42,467 bases of DNA, taken from IMG/VR virus record IMGVR_UViG_3300017987_000158, positions 1-42,467 of that record. One strand, 5' to 3'. The notes below the pieces were generated by a model that ran no database searches, was not told where the DNA came from, and saw nothing but the letters and a program-made list of their open reading frames with translations. Shown piece after piece: positions 1 to 6,707 of this stretch. The position numbers and the translations under genes are program-made. Source of the DNA: a virus. The first letter of the stretch is position 1, and every line of letters begins with the position of its first letter.

Positions 1-407
1 TATGCCGCCGGCGTCCATACCAAAGCAACGTCCGCAGCCCACCCAGCGAACACGAGCCGGCCGAGACGCAGTTGGTTGCTGTCTACGGTTACCTCGTACG
101 TGCCGCCAAGCGCGAGCCCGCCGAATGCCACGTCGGCCTCAAAGGTGGCCGCGTAGTCGTCGGCGAAGTCCCACACGTTCGGATTGCCAATCGATACGCC
201 GAACTCAATGGACGATGCTTCGGTCAGTACATCCGCGAACCGCGGCGACTCCCATCCAAGCTCAAGCGAGAGTGCCGGGATGAAACCAACTGGAGCTACC
301 TCGAAGTCAAGCCGTGAGTCTGCATAGAATCCCAGGTCGGCGAACGCCGCCAACGACAACCCAACTACCGCCGCGCTAATCAGAACTGCCTTCAGAGCCT
401 TTCTCAT
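1..407 (-). CDS. Secreted protein, N-terminal part (runs off left edge)
   Basis: I translated this by hand because no stop lies inside the window; 135 codons are visible. It opens with a Sec signal peptide (MRKALKAVL, then a hydrophobic run ending SLAAFA, probable cleavage before DLGFY). The mature part alternates polar and hydrophobic residues with many Gly, Phe and Tyr (for example EVAPVGFIPALSLELGWES and LALGGTYEVTVDSNQLRLG), as in secreted beta-rich or barrel-like proteins. The start is the ATG after GGGAGGGATCCG. It overlaps the last 32 bases of the upstream coiled-coil gene, so the two are probably co-transcribed from the promoter at 789-817. Family not recognised; an envelope-associated or host-derived protein is inference only. 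Confidence 0.75.
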   Translation of the reverse strand, partial: MRKALKAVLISAAVVGLSLAAFADLGFYADSRLDFEVAPVGFIPALSLELGWESPRFADVLTEASSIEFGVSIGNPNVWDFADDYAATFEADVAFGGLALGGTYEVTVDSNQLRLGRLVFAGWAADVALVWTPAA

Positions 408-711
408 CGGATCCCTCCCATGTGACCATACTGTCTTTCGGCTGCTTGCCTAGTTTGAACTGCCACGTCTTCTGCTCTCCTTGCGCACCCACGCGCTCCC
501 CGATCTTCTTGACAACGGAATCGCGCATGAGCGTTTCCGTCGCGAGGTCCTGGGGAATGAGTTGGATGCGCTGCTCGATCTGTCCATACCTAGTCTCAAT
601 GAACGCCTTCTCGTTGAGAAGGGCCTGCCGCTCCTGTTGGAGTGCAGCAATTGAGGCCTGGCGTGCAGACAGCTCCCAATGCTCCGTGGGTGTGAGGTTG
701 CCGCTCGGCAT
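376..711 (-). CDS. Small coiled-coil protein
   Basis: A protein of 111 residues starting MPSGNLTPTEHW. Residues about 15-55 (SARQASIAALQQERQALLNE and onward) have heptad-like spacing and are predicted coiled coil; the C-terminus is acidic and Ser/Gly-rich. A longer reading frame exists upstream, but the ATG at 711 is chosen because AAAGGAGG followed by the recurrent CGGTCAGGC element lies directly before it. A sigma70-like promoter (789-817) and a GC hairpin (738-761) lie upstream. It is the first leftward gene after the divergent switch and overlaps the secreted-protein gene. Function unknown. Confidence 0.7.
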   Translation of the reverse strand: MPSGNLTPTEHWELSARQASIAALQQERQALLNEKAFIETRYGQIEQRIQLIPQDLATETLMRDSVVKKIGERVGAQGEQKTWQFKLGKQPKDSMVTWEGSDEKGSEGSSD

Positions 712-712
712 G

Positions 713-722
713 GCCTGACCGC
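713..722 (-). repeat. Start-associated motif copy 1
   Basis: GCGGTCAGGC on the minus strand, one base before the ATG of the coiled-coil gene and directly following AAAGGAG. One of ten exact copies. Confidence 0.8.
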
Positions 723-737
723 CTCCTTTGACGCGCA

Positions 738-761
738 AGGCCCCGACCGTAGCCGGGGCCT
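738..761 (-). terminator. GC-rich hairpin in 5' leader
   Basis: AGGCCCCG (738-745) pairs with CGGGGCCT (754-761) around an 8-base loop. It lies between the leftward promoter (789-817) and the first ATG (711). There is no real U-tract after it on the minus strand, so a leader hairpin or processing site is as likely as a terminator. The same promoter-hairpin-motif-ATG order precedes the portal gene. Confidence 0.45.
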
Positions 762-788
762 CGTGTCTGAGGTCGTCCCTCACAACGG

Positions 789-817
789 AGTCTAGGGCAT
801 TCCCTGTTCGCTGTCAA
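789..817 (-). promoter_or_regulatory. Leftward sigma70-like promoter
   Basis: On the minus strand a perfect -35 TTGACA (812-817) is followed, after a 17-base spacer, by -10 TAGACT (789-794). It reads into the hairpin and the coiled-coil gene at 711. Its -35 box forms the left arm of the inverted repeat shared with the rightward promoter. Confidence 0.65.
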
Positions 818-842
818 GACCCCTGCCGGCGAGGGGTTGACA
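812..842. promoter_or_regulatory. Candidate operator between divergent promoters
   Basis: TGTCAA (812-817), CCCCT (820-824), central GCCGGC, AGGGG (832-836) and TTGACA (837-842) make an imperfect inverted repeat whose outer arms are the two -35 hexamers. The symmetry is off by two bases on the left side. A dimeric regulator binding here would cover both promoters; no repressor gene is visible in the window. Confidence 0.5.
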
Positions 843-864
843 TCTGGCCCGCCGTGCTTATACT
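837..864 (+). promoter_or_regulatory. Rightward sigma70-like promoter
   Basis: A perfect -35 TTGACA (837-842), a 16-base spacer and -10 TATACT (859-864). The expected start lies a few bases upstream of the ATG at 883, leaving a leader of roughly 12 bases. This is the only convincing rightward promoter in the window and fits the only convincing rightward gene. Confidence 0.7.
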
Positions 865-882
865 GGTCGATGGTGAGAATCT

Positions 883-1437
883 ATGAGAGTCGAGTTTCCG
901 CTCCTCTCAGTTCTGTCAACCGCTGCGCTCATCGGAGCGCTGATCTTCGGCGCGGATGTGTCGCTCTACGATGTGCGTGCCCACGTGGAAACCACCGAGT
1001 CGGGGTTCAGCGTCTCAGTTCATCCCACATGGCTTTGCTGGATGGATACTCGCGATCTCTTCCGTGGCCTGTGCTACGGCAACGTGATGATCTGCGATGA
1101 GTCACTTCCGTCCGAGCTGCACAGAACTGAGATGGTTGCCCACGAGGCGGCTCACCTAGAACAGTGGTGTGCGCTTGGGCCGTGGCTGTGGCTTGCTCAA
1201 TCAGCCAACTTGCTCTCAAGCGGCACCCTGGACATCCTCCCACTTGAGCCCGAATACAGGGACATCAACGATCCATCTGTCGGCATTGCTCAGATGTGGA
1301 TGCCGCCGAATGGGTGGCTAGATCAGTGGGGATTCCTACGCATCAGCATAGATCGCGATACGGCCAACAACGCCGTTCACCTCTACGCGGACGCTCTTCA
1401 CGGAACTAGTCCCTTCATCGATCGCTCCTCGATCTGA
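883..1437 (+). CDS. Membrane-anchored HEXXH protein (putative metallopeptidase)
   Basis: This 184-residue protein is the only rightward gene supported here. An N-terminal hydrophobic segment (residues about 6-24) predicts a membrane anchor or uncleaved signal. His87-Glu-Ala-Ala-His91 sits in VAHEAAHLEQW, which fits a zincin HEXXH helix; the following ALGPWLWLAQSANLL could be a second membrane-apposed helix. No third zinc ligand is certain. The start ATG lies about 18 bases after the -10 box, with only a weak SD (GGTGAG). Its last 102 bases lie antisense to the 3' end of the tip gene. It reads as a moron or switch-associated gene. Zinc binding and peptidase activity are inferences from the motif. 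Confidence 0.7.
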   Translation: MRVEFPLLSVLSTAALIGALIFGADVSLYDVRAHVETTESGFSVSVHPTWLCWMDTRDLFRGLCYGNVMICDESLPSELHRTEMVAHEAAHLEQWCALGPWLWLAQSANLLSSGTLDILPLEPEYRDINDPSVGIAQMWMPPNGWLDQWGFLRISIDRDTANNAVHLYADALHGTSPFIDRSSI

Positions 1438-3606
1438 ACCAACGAAGTCAATAAACCCTTCTGAGATATCGTCTTGATCCAACTTCAATACTGGCTTCCC
1501 GGCAGTAGTAGAGTCACAACGGAAGAAGGCCATGTAATCATTAGCGCCAGAATCGCTGTCCACGATCTGCGATTGGGCAGTCCCGCCGGAATCGTAAAGT
1601 ATAAGCGCTCCCGCCCCCAGGAAAACACGCTGTCTTGTCGCATCATAGATTGTGAACGTATGGGCCTCGAACAATCCGCCTGCATCAAGCTGTGCCCTTG
1701 CTCCGCTTGCAGCTGTGCGGATATCGCAAGAAGTGAGTGTCCCGGCGCTGATTGTACCCGCATCCACGGATGTGATCTTGTTGGATGTAATGCCCCCCGC
1801 CAGCTCCGAGTTCAATACCGACAGCGATTGCTTCGTGATGTGCGCGAAGTCGAGCGTTCCGCGGACCGTTACGTTGTTGAACTCGGCCGACCCATCGCCA
1901 TTGACAATAAACCCCGCCGAGCCTGCCGAGTAGTTCGACGATTTGAGGTAGCCCGCCCCGCCGATCACGAGGCTTGCGGTGTTCGTCGCAGCCGTGATCT
2001 TGTCGAAGGTCATACTCACGATGTCAGCGTTCTCGATCGAGACGTTCTGGATGTAGGACCACTCCAGATCCGCGCGACGCAGGAAGCAGTTGTCGAAGCC
2101 GGCCCAGCCGTCAGAGTCGTACGCCTGCAGGTAGAACTTCAGGAACTTGACCGTCGCGGCCACTGTGTACGTCGTCGACTCGGAGCCCCATGCTGCGTTG
2201 TTCCGCGACAAGACGGTCGCCCATCCGACATTGCTCTTGTCTGCGTCGAGCGCCTGGACGAGGATGCGCCCCGTGCAGGCCCCGTCCGTCTTGATGTCCC
2301 CGCCGAACTCCCAGATCTCGCCGGGGTTGACCTCGATGTAGCGAATGCCGCCGTCGTGGTCGAGGGCGTTGTCGTTGACGTTGCTACCCGCCCGCGTGAT
2401 CTTCCACCACGCGTTTGACTGATTCCCTCCGCTTGCCTGGCGCGCGCCATTGCTTCCCCAGTAGGGCGTGCTCGCCTGTTCCATCCCTGCGTCGTAAAGG
2501 ACGTTCGCCCCGCCGCTCTGGCCGAGGAGCGGGCCGCCTGTCACGGTGATCGTGCCGGAGATCACCGCGCCGGTCATGTAGGCAACGCCGGCCTTCGTTA
2601 CGCGGAACGGAGCACTCGCTGGCGTTGCGTGGCCAGCGTAGATCCGATACGTCCCGTCCGCGCCGTCGAGTACGCCAACGTCGTTGCCTGTGCCAGCGGT
2701 GATCGTGGTCGTGCTTGAGATCTTGTCGCCGGTGATCGTGCCGGCCTTGAGGTGCGCAGTACGCACCTCGTTGATGGCGATGATGTACTTCGCCACTACA
2801 GCAACGGCCGTGATGTTCGAGTTGTCCGCCTGATTCGGCGTGAAGCCCGAACCGCTGTTGTCCTCTTCGTCAGCTATCGAGCTCGGCGTCCCGTCGGTTG
2901 CGACGATGATCGCCTTGAACTTGAACGCGTGCGTTGTGTCGAGGTCTTGGAGTAGGTGCCCCCACCGCTCGACGTGGGCGATCTCCGTCCACGCACCGTA
3001 GCCACCGCCTGAGTCCTCGGCATACCATAGCTGGTAGTGATCGAAGTTGCGCCAGGTTGTCGCCGGGTCTTGGAAGACAACAGCAATCATCCCGTCGCCT
3101 GTAGTCACCCCGCCTGTGCCGATTGTGTCATCGAACACAAGCCCGCTCGCATTGTCCGGGATGTCTGTCGTCGGGTCGACGTCCCCGGCTGTCGCATGAA
3201 CTTCGCTAGAGGCTAGGCTTTGATTCCTTGTGCGATCGAACGCGGTGACTTTGTAATACTTGGTGATGCCCGCGCCTACGTCGTCGCGGTACTGCTCGGT
3301 CCACCCGATGTCCGTTGTGTCGTCGAAGGTGGCCGAGTTGTCAATGTTGATCGATGCAGCGGAACTACGGTAGAGCCGAACTCGGTCCTGGTCTCTCAGT
3401 GTAGACCCGTCTCGGTTGAGGGACGGGTTGTCCCACGTGAGCAGGATTGCGCCTTGCTTCGCTGTCGCGCTCAGTCCACTCACAGCGGCCGGCGGCGTTA
3501 CATCACCGAGCGCCGTGATGGTCTTCACTACAGAGAAGTCCGACGCCCACTGGTCGGGGTAGGCACGGAGGTGGATCATCTGTGCGGTGATGCGGTCGTT
3601 ACCCAT
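1336..3606 (-). CDS. Tail tip / fibre protein with FN3 and CBM-like domains
   Basis: A protein of 756 residues. Residues about 35-140 resemble a fibronectin type III domain (VSGLSATAKQGAILLTWDNP), and a second FN3-like stretch follows at about 150-260. Residues about 275-360 contain the LKAGTITGDKI and GAVISGTITV phrases common in siphophage tip proteins. About 375-520 resembles a CBM4/9-type jelly roll ending WAGFDNCFLRR. The C-terminus is beta-rich (SVRVEVNGVVGRIAIYADA). It overlaps the upstream fibre gene by 8 bases. The likely role is receptor binding at the tail tip; the carbohydrate target is inferred from domain shape only. Confidence 0.75.
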   Translation of the reverse strand: MGNDRITAQMIHLRAYPDQWASDFSVVKTITALGDVTPPAAVSGLSATAKQGAILLTWDNPSLNRDGSTLRDQDRVRLYRSSAASINIDNSATFDDTTDIGWTEQYRDDVGAGITKYYKVTAFDRTRNQSLASSEVHATAGDVDPTTDIPDNASGLVFDDTIGTGGVTTGDGMIAVVFQDPATTWRNFDHYQLWYAEDSGGGYGAWTEIAHVERWGHLLQDLDTTHAFKFKAIIVATDGTPSSIADEEDNSGSGFTPNQADNSNITAVAVVAKYIIAINEVRTAHLKAGTITGDKISSTTTITAGTGNDVGVLDGADGTYRIYAGHATPASAPFRVTKAGVAYMTGAVISGTITVTGGPLLGQSGGANVLYDAGMEQASTPYWGSNGARQASGGNQSNAWWKITRAGSNVNDNALDHDGGIRYIEVNPGEIWEFGGDIKTDGACTGRILVQALDADKSNVGWATVLSRNNAAWGSESTTYTVAATVKFLKFYLQAYDSDGWAGFDNCFLRRADLEWSYIQNVSIENADIVSMTFDKITAATNTASLVIGGAGYLKSSNYSAGSAGFIVNGDGSAEFNNVTVRGTLDFAHITKQSLSVLNSELAGGITSNKITSVDAGTISAGTLTSCDIRTAASGARAQLDAGGLFEAHTFTIYDATRQRVFLGAGALILYDSGGTAQSQIVDSDSGANDYMAFFRCDSTTAGKPVLKLDQDDISEGFIDFVGSDRGAIDEGTSSVKSVRVEVNGVVGRIAIYADA

Positions 3607-4678
3607 GCTTTACCCGGTCCTTGAGCCACTTCGGGAGATCCTTCCGGAACTCCTTCTTGGCGGCTGCTTCTGCCGCTTCCCTTGTCGGCGTGACGAGGCG
3701 ATAGGCCTTGCCGGTCTCTTCGTCGAAGCGGTGTCCTGCCTTCAGGACGCGCCGCCGGGCTGGCTTTGTACTCCGGTCATGGACTTCATGAACCACGCCG
3801 TCTACCAGCTCATACCGCCGCTTCCCTTTCCCGCCGACAATCCGCTCCTCGACAGCATTCTCGACAGGGACCTCCTCTTCGGCCGTGTTCTCCTCGATCC
3901 ACTGCACGACGAACTGCTCGCGTTTCAGTGCAAGCCAGTCCTCGTATTCGACCTTCCGCGGAATCTCTGCCGTGTGAATGAACTGCTTGCCGGTGATCTC
4001 CTCTAGCGCGTGGATCGCCCCGTACATGTCAACGTTGATCTCCACTCCAAGTAGGCCGTTACGCCCGTAGAACGACCACGGGTAAACCGCGTTTGGGTCC
4101 GGGTCGAAGAGCTTGAACACGTGCGGGGCCAACTCCGCCTCATTCTCTTCCTCGTCGATAGCAAAGGGGGAGGCCGTGCCCGCGCCCCCTGCATCCTCAA
4201 CGAAGAAGGACGAGCAATCAGCCGCCTCGGCCGTTGGGTGTGTCCCCGCCTTGATGGTCAGAACGCCTACTGCGTTTGCGCCGAAGGCCGATGTCCCAAC
4301 ACCAACACAACCGCCTCCACTCGGGATCAACTTCAGGTCCCTTTCCGACACGTCGAACTGAAGCACGTACTCAGAATCCGTGTACGACCAGATATACAAG
4401 TCGCCGGTGGATTGCTGGTAGTTGATGCCGTACTTCTGGACTGCGGTATCCAGGAACTTCAGCGTGGCATACTTGTCGTCCGTAGCTACCGCACAGTCGA
4501 TTCCGACCACGACCGTGTCGTCTGCTCGGCGGAACGTCGTGTTAGCGGTGACGATCGAGCTATTCGCCCACTTGCCGGTAGTGCTGTTGTAGACGAGGAG
4601 CTGCCCAGTCGAAGCAGATGCTACAGCGACATCGGCAAGCCGGTTGATCCCGCCGCCTGGGAGTTTGCCTGGAATCAT
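3599..4678 (-). CDS. Tail fibre / virion-associated protein
   Basis: A protein of 359 residues. The N-terminus (LADVAVASASTGQLLVYNST, then TGKW) matches the short repeat commonly seen at the head of phage fibre and appendage proteins, where it promotes trimeric beta structure. The middle is a beta-rich, Gly-rich region. The last 130 residues are highly charged and helical (EEITGKQFIH, then many Lys/Arg/Glu), an unusual tail that could be a coiled coil or a chaperone-like end. SD GGAGGCGAAG precedes the ATG. It lies between a small virion protein and the tip protein, consistent with the distal tail. No catalytic motif seen. Confidence 0.65.
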   Translation of the reverse strand: MIPGKLPGGGINRLADVAVASASTGQLLVYNSTTGKWANSSIVTANTTFRRADDTVVVGIDCAVATDDKYATLKFLDTAVQKYGINYQQSTGDLYIWSYTDSEYVLQFDVSERDLKLIPSGGGCVGVGTSAFGANAVGVLTIKAGTHPTAEAADCSSFFVEDAGGAGTASPFAIDEEENEAELAPHVFKLFDPDPNAVYPWSFYGRNGLLGVEINVDMYGAIHALEEITGKQFIHTAEIPRKVEYEDWLALKREQFVVQWIEENTAEEEVPVENAVEERIVGGKGKRRYELVDGVVHEVHDRSTKPARRRVLKAGHRFDEETGKAYRLVTPTREAAEAAAKKEFRKDLPKWLKDRVKHG

Positions 4679-4687
4679 CTTCGCCTC

Positions 4688-5089
4688 CTATGTCGGGTCG
4701 ATCTCTTGGCCGACATACGCGACCGTGACCGTAGCGGCTACTGTGTCGTCGTAGTTCGTCGCCACGAACTTGAGGTAGAGTGGATCGCTCCACAGTGGCA
4801 CCGTCTTGCGCACGGTGTTGCCTGCATCACAAGTCACATCGAAATACCCAGTCTCGTCAGCGCCGTAGTCAACGCATTGCGACCATGCAGCCGTCGTATC
4901 TTCCGTGCTTGCCCGCGCATGGATTCGCACGTCGCCCGATGCCGATGCGTGGAACTGCACGACCGCTTCACAGATCAACTCCGCGAACTTCGTGCAGTCC
5001 ACCTTGGTGCATTGCCCGAGTGTCGTAGAGCTTGAATTGCTGACCGCCACGCTCGACATGATTTCGGTTCTGTCCTTCGTCAGTGCCAT
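4688..5089 (-). CDS. Small virion-associated beta protein
   Basis: A protein of 133 residues starting MALTKDRTEIMSS. Alternating beta-type sequence (VVQFHASASGDVRIHARAST, VAATVTVAYVGQEI) and no membrane segment. An upstream in-frame ATG exists, but GGGGGGATGAG sits at the right distance from the ATG at 5089. Its position among the distal tail genes suggests a structural or fibre-associated protein. Family not recognised. Confidence 0.65.
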   Translation of the reverse strand: MALTKDRTEIMSSVAVSNSSSTTLGQCTKVDCTKFAELICEAVVQFHASASGDVRIHARASTEDTTAAWSQCVDYGADETGYFDVTCDAGNTVRKTVPLWSDPLYLKFVATNYDDTVAATVTVAYVGQEIDPT

Positions 5090-5090
5090 C

Positions 5091-6707
5091 TCATCCCCCC
5101 ATCGCACGACCCTGATCGTTTATCGGATTCCACGGAATATGCTTCACTCGCACCCAAACCTGAGCCCCTGTCGGAACAGGGGAGATCATTGCGTAGTTCT
5201 TGCGCGTCTGCGTATACGGAGCAGAGCCCCAACGCCCCTCCCTGCCGATCGACGCCCAAACGTCCGTATGGTCAAACTGCCATGACCGGCAGGCATTCCA
5301 GCTCGCATGAACGGCACTCACCCACGTTCCATCGTCTCCCTGGGTAACGAACGTCCGAAGGTGAAGACCGCTCGGAGTGGGCAGCTTTTCCATCGCGCCG
5401 AGCAACCACGCCTGATACCGCGCCTGGCGCTCTTCTTCGGTGAGGTCCTGCCCGAGCCAGTACGCGCGTTCGCCGATCACCTTGTTGACCGTGCCGGAGA
5501 TGATGGTCTGCCCTACTTGGTTCTCCACGTCGAATGTCCACTCAACGCTCATGACTCCAACGTCGATTGTGTAGTCGTTCCCCACGAAGCGGATGTAGTC
5601 GTGCGGCTCCGCATTCGGGTACACATAGGGGATCGTGATCCGCACATCCGGCGTTGGATCCATGAGGTCATGAAGGCAGGCGTAAGCATAGTCCTCGGCC
5701 TCTCCCTCAGTGTCGATGCAGGACCCTCGCTCCTCGACAAGGCGCATCTTGCAGTACTTACGCGCCGTCCCGCCTGACGGGATTCCATAGTTGTCGCGCG
5801 AGGTCGAGTCGCTAACGATGATGTTGTTGGTGCGGGCAATCGTCCGGTCGTAGTAGTAGAGTTGAATGAAGTTCCGAACGTCCTCAATGCCCACCTCAAC
5901 GTCGCGAACGGAGAACTGCCCGGTGAACGTGGCGTCTACTCCACGAGCAGCCTGGACCAACGCTGTCTCAGCGCTGAGACCTGTCCCGTAGCGCAGCGGG
6001 TCGTAGAGGACGGGATAGAATCCCTCCCCGCTTGTTGACAACGCAGATCCATCGTTGAATGCGGTTGCGTTTGCCTTGTACCGACAGGCCAGGACGTAGC
6101 CTGTCGGATGGACCGCGTTCTGTAGCGCCTCCCACGTCGTGACCTCGCCCGTCGCGTACGTGTCGATCGCGAAGTTCGGATTGTCCTCAACGACCACGTG
6201 GGCTAGGTTCCCCGAGAACTCTGAGTCGGCCAGAACCGACGCGGTGAGATCAGCGATGGTCCGGCCTTCGTAGACCCACTTGCTCATGCGCTGGTCGCGC
6301 TTGTACCGAGAGGAAATGCCATACGGCTCGAACGACACCGTGTCGTCCATCTCGACCTCAGTGTGTGAACTCGCTCCTAGCGCATAGCCCTGAAAGGCAA
6401 GCTCCCACGAGTCGCCAGCGTCCTTGCGGATGTAGGCACGCACGTCGTGAGACCGTTCGAGCAGAGGGTCGTATACGCTCGATCCATCCTTGTTGAGAGT
6501 CGAACTAGAGTCCAGCGGATCGAGCGAGTTCAGGTTCGGATGATTCGTCAGGTCGACACGGCAGTACCAATCCTTGCGATCGACATCCGAGCCAACGGTG
6601 ATTCGCCTGACGCGATCGGCGATGTTCCTAGTCGTTCCATCGGTATGATCGACCTCGAACTTGAGCAAGACCGCTTGCTTGTTCGTGGCCTTCGTGAAGG
6701 ACCTCAC
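5091..6707 (-). CDS. Baseplate / tail-tip protein
   Basis: A 538-residue protein beginning with GTG (RSFTKATNKQAV), coupled to the end of the tape measure gene by a GTGA overlap. The N-terminal 400 residues are mixed alpha/beta and resemble phage baseplate or hub-type proteins in layout (VRRITVGSDVDRKDWYCRV, FQGYALGASSHTEVEMDDTV). From about residue 425 a fibronectin-III-like domain follows (PSGLHLRTFVTQGDDGTWVS to VWVRVKHIPW). Immediately downstream of the tape measure gene siphophages normally encode distal tail and hub proteins, which fits. Exact subunit (Dit, Tal or hub) is not resolved. Confidence 0.65.
   Translation of the reverse strand: MRSFTKATNKQAVLLKFEVDHTDGTTRNIADRVRRITVGSDVDRKDWYCRVDLTNHPNLNSLDPLDSSSTLNKDGSSVYDPLLERSHDVRAYIRKDAGDSWELAFQGYALGASSHTEVEMDDTVSFEPYGISSRYKRDQRMSKWVYEGRTIADLTASVLADSEFSGNLAHVVVEDNPNFAIDTYATGEVTTWEALQNAVHPTGYVLACRYKANATAFNDGSALSTSGEGFYPVLYDPLRYGTGLSAETALVQAARGVDATFTGQFSVRDVEVGIEDVRNFIQLYYYDRTIARTNNIIVSDSTSRDNYGIPSGGTARKYCKMRLVEERGSCIDTEGEAEDYAYACLHDLMDPTPDVRITIPYVYPNAEPHDYIRFVGNDYTIDVGVMSVEWTFDVENQVGQTIISGTVNKVIGERAYWLGQDLTEEERQARYQAWLLGAMEKLPTPSGLHLRTFVTQGDDGTWVSAVHASWNACRSWQFDHTDVWASIGREGRWGSAPYTQTRKNYAMISPVPTGAQVWVRVKHIPWNPINDQGRAMGG

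Noticed and set aside
1474-2418. Plus-strand open frame of 314 codons opposite the tip gene
   Set aside because: No start signals; composition is that of an antisense shadow.
4121-5035. Plus-strand frame of 304 codons
   Set aside because: It spans the junction of two well-supported minus-strand genes and has no SD.
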